A DNA stretch of 64,000 bases from Chaunax sp. Z400 (Eukaryota > Chordata > Actinopteri > Lophiiformes > Chaunacidae): the NCBI GenBank assembly GCA_037577475.1, contig CM075194.1:6499992-6563991 (forward strand). The letters run 5' to 3'. The position numbers and the translations under genes were made by a program. This document shows positions 24,529 through 36,459 of this stretch, one piece after another. Each line of letters begins with the position of its first letter. The stretch's first letter is position 1. The notes under the pieces are model-generated. The model did no database searches and was not told where the DNA came from. It was given only the letters and a program-made list of their open reading frames with translations.

Positions 24529-27500
24529 TTAGGGTTAGGGTTAGAGCTAGGGTTAGGGTTAGGGTTTGAGCTAGGGTTAGGGTTACAGCTAGGGTTAGGG
24601 TTTGAGCTAGGGTTAGGGTTTGAGCTAGGGTTAGGGTTAGAGTTTGAGCTAGGGATAGGGTTAGGGTTTGAGCTAGGGTTAGGGTTTGAGCTAGGGTTAG
24701 GGTTAGGGTTTGAGCTAGGGTTAGGGTTAGAGCTAGGGTTAGGGTTACAGCTAGGGCTAGGGTTTGAGCTAGGGTTAGGGTTTGAGCTAGGGTTAGGGTT
24801 TGAGCTAGGGTTAGGGTTAGAGTTTGAGCTAGGGATAGGGTTAGGGTTTGAGCTAGGGTTAGGGTTTGAGCTAGGGTTAGGGTTAGGGTTTGAGCTAGGG
24901 TTAGGGTTAGAGCTAGGGTTAGGGTTACAGCTAGGGTTAGGGTTAGAGCTAGGGTTAGGGTTTGAGCTAGGGTTAGGGTTAGGGTTTGAGCTAGGGTTAG
25001 GGTTAGGGTTTGAGGTAGGGTTAGGGTTAGGGTTTGAGTTAGGGTTAGAGCTAGGGTTAGGGTTAGGGTTTGAGCTAGGGTTAGGGTTAGGGTTTGAGCT
25101 AGGGTTAGGGTTAGGGTTTGAGCTAGGGTTAGGTTTTGGGTTAGGGTTAGGGTTTCAGCTAGGTTTAGGGTTAGGGTTTGGGCTAGGGTTAGGGTTTGGG
25201 CTAGGGTTAGGGTTAGAGCTAGGGTTAGGGTTAGGGTTTGAGCTAGGGTTAGGGTTAGGGTTAGAGCTAGGGTTAGGCTTAGAGCTAGGGCTAGGGTTAG
25301 AGCTAGGGTTAGGGTTAGGGTTTGAGCTAGGGTTAGGGTTAGAGCTAGGGCTAGGGTTAGAGCTAGGGTTAGGGTTAGGGTTAGGGTTTGAGCTAGGGTT
25401 AGGGTTAGAGCTAGGGTTATGGTTTGAGCTAGGATGAGGGTTTGAGCTAGGGTTAGGGTTAGGGTTTGAGCTAGGGTTAGGGTTTGAGCTAGGGTTAGGG
25501 TTAGGGTTTGAGCTAGGGTTAGGGTTAGAGCTAGGGTTAGGGTTAGAGCTAGGGTTAGGGTTAGGGTTTGAGCTAGGGCTAGGGTTAGGGTTAGGGTTTG
25601 AGTTAGGGTTAGGGTTAGGGTTTGAGCTAGGGTTAGGGTTAGGGTTTGAGTTAAGGTTAGAGCTAGGGTTAGGGTTAGGGTTTGAGTTAGGGTTAGAGCT
25701 AGGGTTAGGGTTAGGGTTTCAGCTAGGGTTAGCGTTAGGGTTTGGGCTAGGGTTAGGGTTAGAGCTAGGGTTAGGGTTAGGGTTTGAGCTAGGGTTAGGG
25801 TTAGGGTTTGAGTTAGGGTTAGGGTTTGAGTTAGGGTTAGAGCTAGGGTTAGGGTTAGGGTTAGAGCTAGGGTTTGAGCTAGGGTTAGGTTTAGGGTTTC
25901 AGCTAGGGTTAGGGTTAGGGTTAGGGTTTGAGCTAGGGTTAGAGCTAGGGTTAGGGTTAGAGCTAGGGTTAGGGTTAGAGCTAGGGTTAGGGTTAGGGTT
26001 TGAGCTAGGGTTAGGGTTAGGGTTTGAGCTAGGGTTAGGGTTAGGGTTTGAGCTAGGGTTAGGGTTAGGGTTTGAGCTAGGGTTAGGGTTAGGGTTTGAG
26101 CTACGGTTAGGTTTTGAGCTAGGGTTAGGGTTAGGGTTTCAGCTAGGGTTAGCGTTAGGGTTTGGGCTAGGGTTAGGGTTAGAGCTAGGGTTAGGGTTAG
26201 GGTTTGAGCTAGGGTTAGGGTTAGGGTTTGAGTTAGGGTTAGAGTTAGGGTTAGGGTTTGAGTTAGGGTTAGAGCTAGGGTTAGGGTTAGGGTTAGAGCT
26301 AGGGTCAGGGTTAGGGTTAGAGCTAGGGTTAGGGTTAGGGTTTGGGTTAGGGTTAGGGTTTGAGCTAGGGTTAGGGTTAGAGCTAGGGTTATGGTTTGAG
26401 CTAGGATGAGGGTTTGAGCTAGGGTTAGGGTTAGGGTTTCAGCTAGGGTTAGGGTTAGGGTTTGAGCTAGGGTTAGGGTTAGAGCTAGGGTTAGGGTTAG
26501 AGCTAGGGTTAGGGTTAGGGTTTGAGCTAGGGCTAGGGTTAGGGTTAGGGTTTGAGTTAGGGTTAGGGTTAGGGTTAGAGCTAGGGTTAGGGTTAGGGTT
26601 TGAGTTAGGGTTAGAGCTAGGGTTAGGGTTAGGGTTTGAGCTAGGGTTAGAGCTAGGGTTAGGGTTAGAGCTGGGGTTAGGGTTAGAGCTAGGGTTAGGG
26701 TTAGGGTTTGAGCTAGGGTTAGGGTTTGAGCTAGGGTTAGGGTTAGGGTTTGAGCTAGGGTTAGGGTTAGGGTTTGAGCTAGGGTTAGGGTTAGGGTTTG
26801 AGCTACGGTTAGGTTTTGAGCTAGGGTTAGGGTTAGGGTTTCAGCTAGGGTTAGCGTTAGGGTTTGGGCTAGGGTTAGGGTTAGAGCTAGGGTTAGGGTT
26901 AGGGTTTGAGCTACGGTTAGGTTTTGAGCTAGGGTTAGGGTTAGGGTTTCAGCTAGGGTTAGCGTTAGGGTTTGGGCTAGGGTTAGGGTTAGGGTTAGAG
27001 CTAGGGTTAGGGTTAGGGTTTGAATTAGGGTTAGGGTTAGGGTTTGAGCTAGGGCTAGGGTTAGGGTTAGGGTTTGAGTTAGGGTTAGGGTTAGGGTTAG
27101 GGTTTGAGCTAGGGTTAGGGTTAGGGTTAGGGTTTGAGCTAGGGTTAGGGTTAGGGTTAGGGTTTGAGTTAGGGTTAGGGTTAGAGCTAGGGCTAGGGTT
27201 AGGGTTAGGGTCTGAGTTAGGGTTTGAGCTAGGGTTAGGGTTAGGGTTTGAGCTAGGGCTAGGGTTAGGGTTAGGGTTTGAGCTAGGGCTAGGGTTAGGG
27301 TTAGGGTTTGAGCTAGGGTTAGGGTTAGGGTTTGAGCTAGGGTTAGGGTTAGGGTTTGGGCTAGGGCTAGGGTTAGGGTTAGGGTTTGAATTAGGGTTAG
27401 GGTTAGGGTTTGAGCTAGGGTTAGGGTTAGGGTTAGGGTTTGAGCTAGGGTTAGGGTTAGGGTTAGGGTTTGAGTTAGGGTTAGGGTTAGGGTTAGAGCT

Positions 27501-30500
27501 AGGGCTAGGGTTAGGGTTAGGGTCTGAGTTAGGGTTTGAGCTAGGGTTAGGGTTAGGGTTTGAGCTAGGGTTAGGGTTAGGGTTTGAGCTAGGGTTAGGG
27601 TTAGGGTTTGAGCTACGGTTAGGTTTTGAGCTAGGGTTAGGGTTAGGGTTTGGGCTAGGGTTAGGGTTAGGGTTTGAGCTAGGGTTAGGGTTAGGGTTTG
27701 AGTTAGGGTTAGAGTTAGGGTTAGGGTTTGAGTTAGGGTTAGAGCTAGGGTTAGGGTTAGGGTTAGAGCTAGGGTTAGGGTTAGGGTTTGAGCTAGGGTT
27801 AGGGTTAGGGTTTGAGCTAGGGTTAGGGTTAGGGTTTGAGCTAGGGTTAGGGTTAGGGTTTGAGCTAGGGCTAGGGTTAGGGTTAGGGTTTGAATTAGGG
27901 TTAGGGTTAGGGTTTGAGCTGGGTTAGGGTTAGGATTAGGGTTTGAGCTAGGGTTAGGGTTAGGGTTAGGGTTTGAGTTAGGGTTAGGGTTAAGGGTTTG
28001 AGTTAGGGTTAGAGTTTGAGTTAGGGTTAGAGCTAGGGTTAGGGTTAGGGTTAGAGCTAGGGTTAGGGTTAGGGTTTGAGCTACGGTTAGGGTTAGGGTT
28101 TGAGCTAGGGTTAGGGTTAGGGTTTGAGCTAGGGTTAGGGTTAGGGTTTGAGCTAGGGCTAGGGTTAGGGTTAGGGTTTGAATTAGGGTTAGGGTTAGGG
28201 TTTGAGCTAGGGTTAGGGTTAGGGTTAGGGTTTGAGCTAGGGTTAGGTTTAGGGTTAGGGTTTGAGTTAGGGTTAGGGTTAGGGTTAGAGCTAGGGCTAG
28301 GGTTAGGGTTAGGGTCTGAGTTAGGGTTTGAGCTAGGGTTAGGGTTAGGGTTTGAGCTAGGGCTAGGGTTAGGGTTAGGGTTTGAATTAGGGTTAGGGTT
28401 AGGGTTAGGGTCGGAGTTAGGGTTTGAGATAGGGTTAGGGTTAGGGTTAGAGCTAGGGTTAGGGTTAGGGTTTGAGCTAGGGTTAGGGTTAGGGTTTGAG
28501 CTAGGGTTAGGGTTAGGGTTAGGGTTTGAGCTAGGATTAGGGTTAGGGTTAGGGTTTGAATTAGGGTTAGGGTTAGGGTTTGAGCTAGGATTAGGGTTAG
28601 GGTTAGGGTTTGAATTAGGGTTAGGGTTAGGGTTTGAGCAAGGGCTAGGGTTAGGGTTAGGGTTTGAATTAGGGTTAGGGTTAGGGTTTGAGCTAGGGCT
28701 AGGGTTAGGGTTAGGGTTAGGGTTTGAGTTAGGGTTAGGGTTAGGGTTAGGGTTTGAGCTAGGGTTAGGGTTAGGGTTAGGGTTTGAGCTAGGGTTAGGG
28801 TTAGGGTTAGGGTTTGAGTTAGGGTTAGGGTTAGGGTTTGAGCTGGGTTAGGGTTAGGGTTTGAGTTAAGCTTAGAGCTAGGGTTAGGGTTAGGGTTTGA
28901 GTTAGGGTTAGAGCTAGGGTTAGGGTTAGGGTTTGAGTTAGGGTTAGAGCTAGGGTTAGGGTTAGGGTTTGAGCTAGGGTTAGAGCTAGGGTTAGGGTTA
29001 GAGCTAGGGTTAGGGTTAGGGTTTGAGGTAGGGTTAGGGTTTGAGCTAGGTTTAGGGTTAGGGTTTGAGCTAGGGTTAGGGTTAGGGTTTGAGCTAGGGT
29101 TAGCGTTAGGGTTTGGGCTAGGGTTAGGGTTAGAGCTAGGGTTAGGGTTAGGGTTAGGGTTAGAGTTAGGGTTAGGGTTTGAGTTAGGGTTAGAGCTAGA
29201 GTTAGGGTTAGGGTTAGAGCTAGGGTTAGGGTTAGGGTTTGAGCTAGGGTTAGGGTTAGGGTTTGACCTAGGGTTAGGGTTAGGGTTTGAGCTAGGGTTA
29301 GGGTTAGGGTTTGAGCTAGGGCTAGGGTTAGGGTTAGGGTTTGAATTACGGTTAGGGTTAGGGTTTGAGCTAGGGTTAGGGTTAGGGTTAGGGTTTGAGC
29401 TAGGGTTAGGGTTAGGGTTTGAGTTAGGGTTAGGGTTAGGGTTAGAGCTAGGGCTAGGGTTAGGGTAAGGGTCTGAGTTAGGGTTTGAGCTAGGGTTAGG
29501 GTTAGGGTTTGAGCTAGGGCTAGGGTTAGGGTTAGGGTTTGAATTAGGGTTAGGGTTAGGGTTTGAGCTAGGGCTAGGGTTAGGGTTAGGGTTTGAGTTA
29601 GGGTTAGGGTTAGGGTTTGAGCTAGGGTTAGGGTTAGGGTTAGGGTTTGAGCTAGGGTTAGGGTTAGGGTTAGGGTTTGAGTTAGGGTTAGGGTTAGAGC
29701 TAGGGCTAGGGTTAGGGTTAGGGTCTGAGTTAGGGTTTGAGCTAGGGTTAGGGTTAGGGTTTGAGCTAGGGCTAGGGTTAGGGTTAGGGTTTGAGCTAGG
29801 GCTAGGGTTAGGGTTAGGGTTTGAGCTAGGGTTAGGGTTAGGGTTTGAGCTAGGGTTAGGGTTAGGGTTTGAGCTAGGGCTAGGGTTAGGGTTAGGGTTT
29901 GAATTAGGGTTAGGGTTAGGGTTTGAGCTAGGGTTAGGGTTAGGGTTAGGGTTTGAGCTAGGGTTAGGGTTTGAGTTAGGGTTAGGGTTAGGGTTAGAGC
30001 TAGGGCTAGGGTTAGGGTTATGGCCTGAGTTAGGGTTTGAGCTAGGGTTAGGGTTTGAGCTAGGGTTAGGGTTAGGGTTTGAGCTAGGGTTAGGGTTAGG
30101 GTTTGAGCTACGGTTAGGTTTTGAGCTAGGGTTAGGGTTAGGGTTTCAGCTAGGGTTAGCGTTAGGGTTTGGGCTAGGGTTAGGGTTAGAGCTAGGGTTA
30201 GGGTTAGGGTTTGAGCTAGGGTTAGGGTTAGGGTTTGAGTTAGGGTTAGAGTTAGGGTTAGGGTTTGAGTTAGGGTTAGAGCTAGGGTTAGGGTTGGGGT
30301 TAGAGCTAGGGTTAGGGTTAGGGTTTGAGCTAGGGTTAGGGTTAGGGTTTGAGCTAGGGTTAGGGTTAGGGTTTGAGCTAGGGTTAGGGTCAGGGTTTGA
30401 GCTAGGGCTAGGGTTAGGGTTAGCGTTTGAATTAGGGTTAGGGTTAGGGTTTGAGCTGGGTTAGGGTTAGGGTTAGGGTTTGAGCTAGGGTTAGGGTTAG

Positions 30501-32985
30501 GGTTAGGGTTTGAGTTAGGGTTAGGGTTAAGGGTTAGAGCTAGGGCTAGGGTTAGGGTTAGGGTCTGAGTTAGGGTTTGAGCTAGGGTTAGGGTTAGGGT
30601 TTGAGCTAGGGCTAGGGTTAGGGTTAGGGTTTGAATTAGGGTTAGGGTTAGGGTTTGAGCTAGGGCTAGGGTTAGGGTTAGGGTTTGAGTTAGGGTTAGG
30701 GTTAGGGTTAGGGTTTGAGCTAGGGTTAGGGTTAGGGTTAGGGTTTGAGCTAGGGTTAGGGTTAGGGTTAGGGTTTGAGTTAGGGTTAGGGTTAGGGTTA
30801 GGGTTTGAGCTAGGGTTAGGGTTAGGGTTAGGGTTTGAGCTAGGGCTAGGGTTAGGGTTAGGGTTTGAATTAGGGTTAGGGTTAGGGTTTGAGCTAGGGC
30901 TAGGGTTAGGGTTAGGGTTTGAGTTAGGGTTAGGGTTAGGGTTAGGGTTTGAGCTAGGGTTAGGGTTAGGGTTAGGGTTTGAGCTAGGGTTAGGGTTAGG
31001 GTTAGGGTTTGAGTTAGGGTTAGGGTTAGAGCTAGGGCTAGGGTTAGGGTTTGAGCTAGGGTTAGGGTTAGGGTTTGAGTTAGGGTTAGAGTTAGGGTTA
31101 GGGTTTGAGTTAGGGTTAGAGCTAGGGTTAGGGTTAGGGTTAGAGCTAGGGTTAGGGTTAGGGTTTGAGCTAGGGTTAGGGTTAGGGTTTGAGCTAGGGT
31201 TAGGGTTAGGGTTAGGGTTTGAGTTAGGGTTAGGGTTAGAGCTAGGGCTAGGGTTAGGGTTAGGGTCTGAGTTAGGGTTTGAGCTAGGGTTAGGGTTAGG
31301 GTTTGAGCTAGGGCTAGGGTTAGGGTTAGGGTTTGAGCTAGGGCTAGGGTTAGGGTTTGAGCTAGGGTTAGGGTTAGGGTTTGAGCTAGGGCTAGGGTTA
31401 GGGTTAGGGTTTGAATTAGGGTTAGGGTTAGGGTTTGAGCTAGGGTTAGGGTTAGGGTTAGGGTTTGAGCTAGGGTTAGGGTTTGAGTTAGGGTTAGGGT
31501 TAGGGTTAGAGCTAGGGCTAGGGTTAGGGTCTGAGTTAGGGTTTGAGCTAGGGTTAGGGTTAGGGTTTGAGCTAGGGTTAGGGTTAGGGTTTGAGCTAGG
31601 GTTAGGGTTAGGGTTTGAGCTACGGTTAGGTTTTGAGCTAGGGTTAGGGTTAGGGTTTCAGCTAGGGTTAGCGTTAGGGTTTGGGCTAGGGTTAGGGTTA
31701 GAGCTAGGGTTAGGGTTAGGGTTTGAGCTAGGGTTAGGGTTAGGGTTTGAGTTAGGGTTAGAGTTAGGGTTAGGGTTTGAGTTAGGGTTAGAGCTAGGGT
31801 TAGGGTTAGGGTTTGAGCTAGGGTTAGGGTTAGGGTTTGAGCTAGGGTTAGGGTTAGGGTTTGAGCTAGGGTTAGGGTTAGGGTTTGAGCTAGGGCTAGG
31901 GTTAGGGTTAGGGTTTGAATTAGGGTTAGGGTTAGGGTTTGAGCTGGGTTAGGGTTAGGGTTAGGGTTTGAGCTAGGGTTAGGGTTAGGGTTAGGGTTTG
32001 AGTTAGGGTTAGGGTTAAGGGTTAGAGCTAGGGCTAGGGTTAGGGTTAGGGTCTGAGTTAGGGTTTGAGCTAGGGTTAGGGTTAGGGTTTGAGCTAGGGC
32101 TAGGGTTAGGGTTAGGGTTTGAATTAGGGTTAGGGTTAGGGTTTGAGCTAGGGCTAGGGTTAGGGTTAGGGTTTGAGTTAGGGTTAGGGTTAGGGTTAGG
32201 GTTTGAGCTAGGGTTAGGGTTAGGGTTAGGGTTTGAGCTAGGGTTAGGGTTAGGGTTAGGGTTTGAGTTAGGGTTAGGGTTAGGGTTAGGGTTTGAGCTA
32301 GGGTTAGGGTTAGGGTTAGGGTTTGAGCTAGGGCTAGGGTTAGGGTTAGGGTTTGAATTAGGGTTAGGGTTAGGGTTTGAGCTAGGGCTAGGGTTAGGGT
32401 TAGGGTTTGAGTTAGGGTTAGGGTTAGGGTTAGGGTTTGAGCTAGGGTTAGGGTTAGGGTTAGGGTTTGAGCTAGGGTTAGGGTTAGGGTTAGGGTTTGA
32501 GTTAGGGTTAGGGTTAGGGTTAGAGCTAGGGCTAGGGTTAGGGTTAGGGTCTGAGTTAGGGTTTGAGCTAGGGTTAGGGTTAGGGTTTGAGCTAGGGCTA
32601 GGGTTAGGGTTAGGGTTTGAGCTAGGGCTAGGGTTAGGGTTAGGGTTTGAGCTAGGGTTAGGGTTAGGGTTTGAGCTAAGGTTAGGGTTAGGGTTTGAGC
32701 TAGGGCTAGGGTTAGGGTTAGGGTTTGAATTAGGGTTAGGGTTAGGGTTTGAGCTAGGGTTGGGGTTAGGGTTAGGGTTTGAGTTAGGGTTAGGGTTAGA
32801 GCTAGGGCTAGGGTTAGGGTTAGGGTCTGAGTTAGGGTTTGAGCTAGGGTTAGGGTTAGGGTTTGAGCTAGGGTTAGGGTTAGGGTTTGAGCTAGGGTTA
32901 GGGTTAGGGTTAGACCTAGGGTCAGGGTTAGGGTTAGAGCTAGTGTTAGGGTTAGAGCTAGGGTTAGGGTTAGAGCTAGGGTTAG
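24529..32985 (+). repeat. Telomere-like array A2 (G-rich on +)
   Basis: The longest uninterrupted block, about 8.5 kb. It mixes 18-bp and 24-bp hexamer groups with a recurring marker containing GAGCTACGGTTAGGTTTTGA and TTTCAGCTAGGGTTAGCG (for example about 26097, 26800, 26910, 30110, 31620), showing nested tandem duplication. Pure runs of four or more GGGTTA occur, enough for a G-quadruplex. The last part resembles the array ends before S3, S5 and S7. Confidence 0.97.
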
Positions 32986-33235
32986 GTTCTGTGTTAAGCT
33001 TTTTTTAATTTTATTCGAGTATTTTTCTGTATTGAAAATAAAACCACTTAAAAAAACCTGAGGGCTATCGTAAAAGGTGTGTGAACCATTAAAAAGAATA
33101 AAAAGGTGTCCCTTGTGACCTCAAATCTAGATGACTATATGTATTTATAGATTTGTGTTATTTTACAAAAAAGAAAAAAGATCCGATTCTCCTACGGAGG
33201 TCTAAGGCTGGATGATGTCATGTTATTTAGAATTC

Positions 33236-33308
33236 ACTGTGGCCAAGAGGTAGGGCAAACGCCTGCCAACCAGATGGCCGGAGGTTCAATCCCCGACAAG
33301 GCCACAGT
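33236..33308 (+). pseudogene. tRNA-like Pol III unit in S2 (representative)
   Basis: Box A TGGCCAAGAGG at 33240-33250 and box B GGTTCAATCCC at 33283-33293 match Pol III internal promoter consensus at tRNA-like spacing. The middle reads CGCCTGCCA, resembling the anticodon arm of tRNA-Gly(GCC). The ends form a perfect 9-bp inverted repeat (ACTGTGGCC with GGCCACAGT). A T4 terminator-like run lies at 33321-33324. It does not fold into a proper cloverleaf (T-stem mismatches, no separate acceptor stem), so it is a tRNA-derived relic or SINE head, not a working tRNA. Equivalent segments occur in all other full-length modules. Confidence 0.75.
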
Positions 33309-33554
33309 CAATGCAAGTCATTTTCATGGATAAAATAATATAGTAAAAAATAAAGAAATAAAAGTGCCACCACTGGTTTGTTGAGGCACGGTGAGCAGAA
33401 GGAGCATTATTCCTTATGAAAGTCCCCGGAACCCCTGATCGTTCCTCCCGCAGGTCTGTATGATAAAACCAGGAAATATAACGGACACTGTTTGACAATA
33501 TAAGATCTTAAAATTACATGTACAACATTTAAAAATTAATAAACCTTAAAAGGA

Positions 33555-33574
33555 GGGGCGGGGGGTTATTTAAA
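33555..33574 (+). promoter_or_regulatory. GC box + TATTTAAA facing the array (S2)
   Basis: GGGGCGGGG (Sp1-type) is followed three bases later by TATTTAAA, a TATA-box variant. Initiation 25-30 nt downstream would fall at about 33597, just inside the TTAGGG-like array, giving UUAGGG-sense RNA. The pair is at the same offset from the module end in S1, S3-S7, truncated S11 and, on the minus strand, S9. In S8 the GC box is GGGGTGGGG, and in S10 the TATA-like part is altered. Function is inferred; the motifs are seen. Confidence 0.4.
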
Positions 33575-33582
33575 ACATTAAA

Positions 33583-36459
33583 TTAGGGTTAGAGCTAGGG
33601 TTAGGGTTAGAGTTTGAGCTAGGGTTAGGGTTAGGGTTTGAGCTAGGGTTAGGGTTAGGGTTTGAGCTAGGGCTAGGGTTAGGTTTAGGGTTTGAATTAG
33701 GGTTAGGGTTAGGGTTTGAGCTAGGGTTAGGGTTAGGGTTAGGGTTTGAGCTAGGGTTAGAGCTAGGGTTAGGGTTAGGGTTAGAGCTAGGGTTAGGGTT
33801 AGGGTTTGAGCTAGGGTTAGGGTTTGAGCTAGGGTTAGGGTTAGGGTTTGAGCTAGGGTTAGGGTTAGGGTTTGAGCTACGGTTAGGTTTTGAGCTAGGG
33901 TTAGGGTTAGGGTTTCAGCTAGGGTTAGCGTTAGGGTTTGGGCTAGGGTTAGGGTTAGAGCTAGGGTTAGGGTTAGGGTTTGAGCTACGGTTAGGTTTTG
34001 AGCTAGGGTTAGGGTTAGGGTTTCAGCTAGGGTTAGCGTTAGGGTTTGGGCTAGGGTTAGGGTTAGGGTTAGAGCTAGGGTTAGGGTTAGGGTTTGAATT
34101 AGGGTTAGGGTTAGGGTTTGAGCTAGGGCTAGGGTTAGGGTTAGGGTTTGAGTTAGGGTTAGGGTTAGGGTTAGGGTTTGAGCTAGGGTTAGGGTTAGGG
34201 TTAGGGTTTGAGCTAGGGTTAGGGTTAGGGTTAGGGTTTGAGTTAGGGTTAGGGTTAGAGCTAGGGCTAGGGTTAGGGTTAGGGTCTGAGTTAGGGTTTG
34301 AGCTAGGGTTAGGGTTAGGGTTTGAGCTAGGGCTAGGGTTAGGGTTAGGGTTTGAGCTAGGGCTAGGGTTAGGGTTAGGGTTTGAGCTAGGGTTAGGGTT
34401 AGGGTTTGAGCTAGGGTTAGGGTTAGGGTTTGGGCTAGGGCTAGGGTTAGGGTTAGGGTTTGAATTAGGGTTAGGGTTAGGGTTTGAGCTAGGGTTAGGG
34501 TTAGGGTTAGGGTTTGAGCTAGGGTTAGGGTTAGGGTTAGGGTTTGAGTTAGGGTTAGGGTTAGGGTTAGAGCTAGGGCTAGGGTTAGGGTTAGGGTCTG
34601 AGTTAGGGTTTGAGCTAGGGTTAGGGTTAGGGTTTGAGCTAGGGTTAGGGTTAGGGTTTGAGCTAGGGTTAGGGTTAGGGTTTGAGCTACGGTTAGGTTT
34701 TGAGCTAGGGTTAGGGTTAGGGTTTGGGCTAGGGTTAGGGTTAGGGTTTGAGCTAGGGTTAGGGTTAGGGTTTGAGTTAGGGTTAGAGTTAGGGTTAGGG
34801 TTTGAGTTAGGGTTAGAGCTAGGGTTAGGGTTAGGGTTAGAGCTAGGGTTAGGGTTAGGGTTTGAGCTAGGGTTAGGGTTAGGGTTTGAGCTAGGGTTAG
34901 GGTTAGGGTTTGAGCTAGGGTTAGGGTTAGGGTTTGAGCTAGGGCTAGGGTTAGGGTTAGGGTTTGAATTAGGGTTAGGGTTAGGGTTTGAGCTGGGTTA
35001 GGGTTAGGGTTAGGGTTTGAGCTAGGGTTAGGGTTAGGGTTAGGGTTTGAGTTAGGGTTAGGGTTAAGGGTTAGAGCTAGGGCTAGGGTTAGGGTTAGGG
35101 TCTGAGTTAGGGTTTGAGCTAGGGTTAGGGTTAGGGTTTGAGCTAGGGCTAGGGTTAGGGTTAGGGTTTGAATTAGGGTTAGGGTTAGGGTTTGAGCTAG
35201 GGCTAGGGTTAGGGTTAGGGTTTGAGTTAGGGTTAGGGTTAGGGTTAGGGTTTGAGCTAGGGTTAGGGTTAGGGTTAGGGTTTGAGCTAGGGTTAGGGTT
35301 AGGGTTTGAGCTAGGGTTAGGGTTAGGGTTTGAGCTAGGGTTAGGGTTAGGGTTTGAGCTAGGGCTAGGGTTAGGGTTAGGGTTTGAATTAGGGTTAGGG
35401 TTAGGGTTTGAGCTGGGTTAGGGTTAGGGTTAGGGTTTGAGTTAGGGCTAGGGTTAGGGTTAGGGTCTGAGTTAGGGTTTGAGCTAGGGTTAGGGTTAGG
35501 GTTTGAGCTAGGGCTAGGGTTAGGGTTAGGGTTTGAATTAGGGTTAGGGTTAGGGTTTGAGCTAGGGCTAGGGTTAGGGTTAGGGTTTGAGTTAGGGTTA
35601 GGGTTAGGGTTAGGGTTTGAGCTAGGGTTAGGGTTAGGGTTAGGGTTTGAGCTAGGGTTAGGGTTAGGGTTAGGGTTTGAGTTAGGGTTAGGGTTAGGGT
35701 TAGGGTTTGAGCTAGGGTTAGGGTTAGGGTTAGGGTTTGAGCTAGGGCTAGGGTTAGGGTTAGGGTTTGAATTAGGGTTAGGGTTAGGGTTTGAGCTAGG
35801 GCTAGGGTTAGGGTTAGGGTTTGAGTTAGGGTTAGGGTTAGGGTTAGGGTTTGAGCTAGGGTTAGGGTTAGGGTTAGGATTTGAGCTAGGGTTAGGGTTA
35901 GGGTTAGGGTTTGAGTTAGGGTTAGGGTTAGGGTTAGAGCTAGGGCTAGGGTTAGGGTTAGGGTCTGAGTTAGGGTTTGAGCTAGGGTTAGGGTTAGGGT
36001 TTGAGCTAGGGCTAGGGTTAGGGTTAGGGTTTGAGCTAGGGCTAGGGTTAGGGTTAGGGTTTGAGCTAGGGTTAGGGTTAGGGTTTGAGCTAAGGTTAGG
36101 GTTAGGGTTTGAGCTAGGGCTAGGGTTAGGGTTAGGGTTTGAATTAGGGTTAGGGTTAGGGTTTGAGCTAGGGTTAGGGTTAGGGTTAGGGTTTGAGCTA
36201 GGGTTAGGGTTAGGGTTAGGGTTTGAGTTAGGGTTAGGGTTAGGGTTAGAGCTAGGGCTAGGGTTAGGGTTAGGGTCTGAGTTAGGGTTTGAGCTAGGGT
36301 TAGGGTTAGGGTTTGAGCTAGGGTTAGGGTTAGGGTTTGAGCTAGGGTTAGGGTTAGGGTTTGAGCTAGGGTTAGGGTTAGGGTTAGACCTAGGGTCAGG
36401 GTTAGGGTTAGAGCTAGTGTTAGGGTTAGAGCTAGGGTTAGGGTTAGAGCTAGGGTTAG
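33583..36459 (+). repeat. Telomere-like array A3 (G-rich on +)
   Basis: 2877 bp, between a type B and a type A module. It shares block order with A5 and A7 (3004 bp each) but is 127 bp shorter, so it is a partial or older copy of the same higher-order unit. Confidence 0.96.

Larger units (their letters stand above)
32986..33582 (+). repeat. 597-bp module S2 (type B)
   Basis: Type B marker: ATAATATAGTAAAAAATAAA and ACCAGGAAATATAACG. tRNA-like segment at 33236-33308; conserved core at 33381-33406; GC box 33555-33563; TATTTAAA 33567-33574. Near-identical to S4 and S6. The 70-codon minus-strand frame inside it is not supported as a gene. Confidence 0.96.

Noticed and set aside
33236..33308. Functional tRNA-Gly gene
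   Set aside because: Box A and box B are good, but the T-stem has mismatches, there is no separate 7-bp acceptor stem before position 8, and the closing 9-bp repeat overlaps box A. A tRNA-derived relic fits better.
33286..33498. 70-codon minus-strand frame (starts MSNSVRYI) kept in seven plus-strand modules, and 91-codon versions in S8-S10
   Set aside because: Tempting as a small conserved protein, but S2-S7 are too alike to be informative. Between subfamilies most changes alter the amino acid, S7 loses part of the frame by an 8-bp deletion, and in S12 the frame is not kept. It also overlaps the tRNA-like unit.
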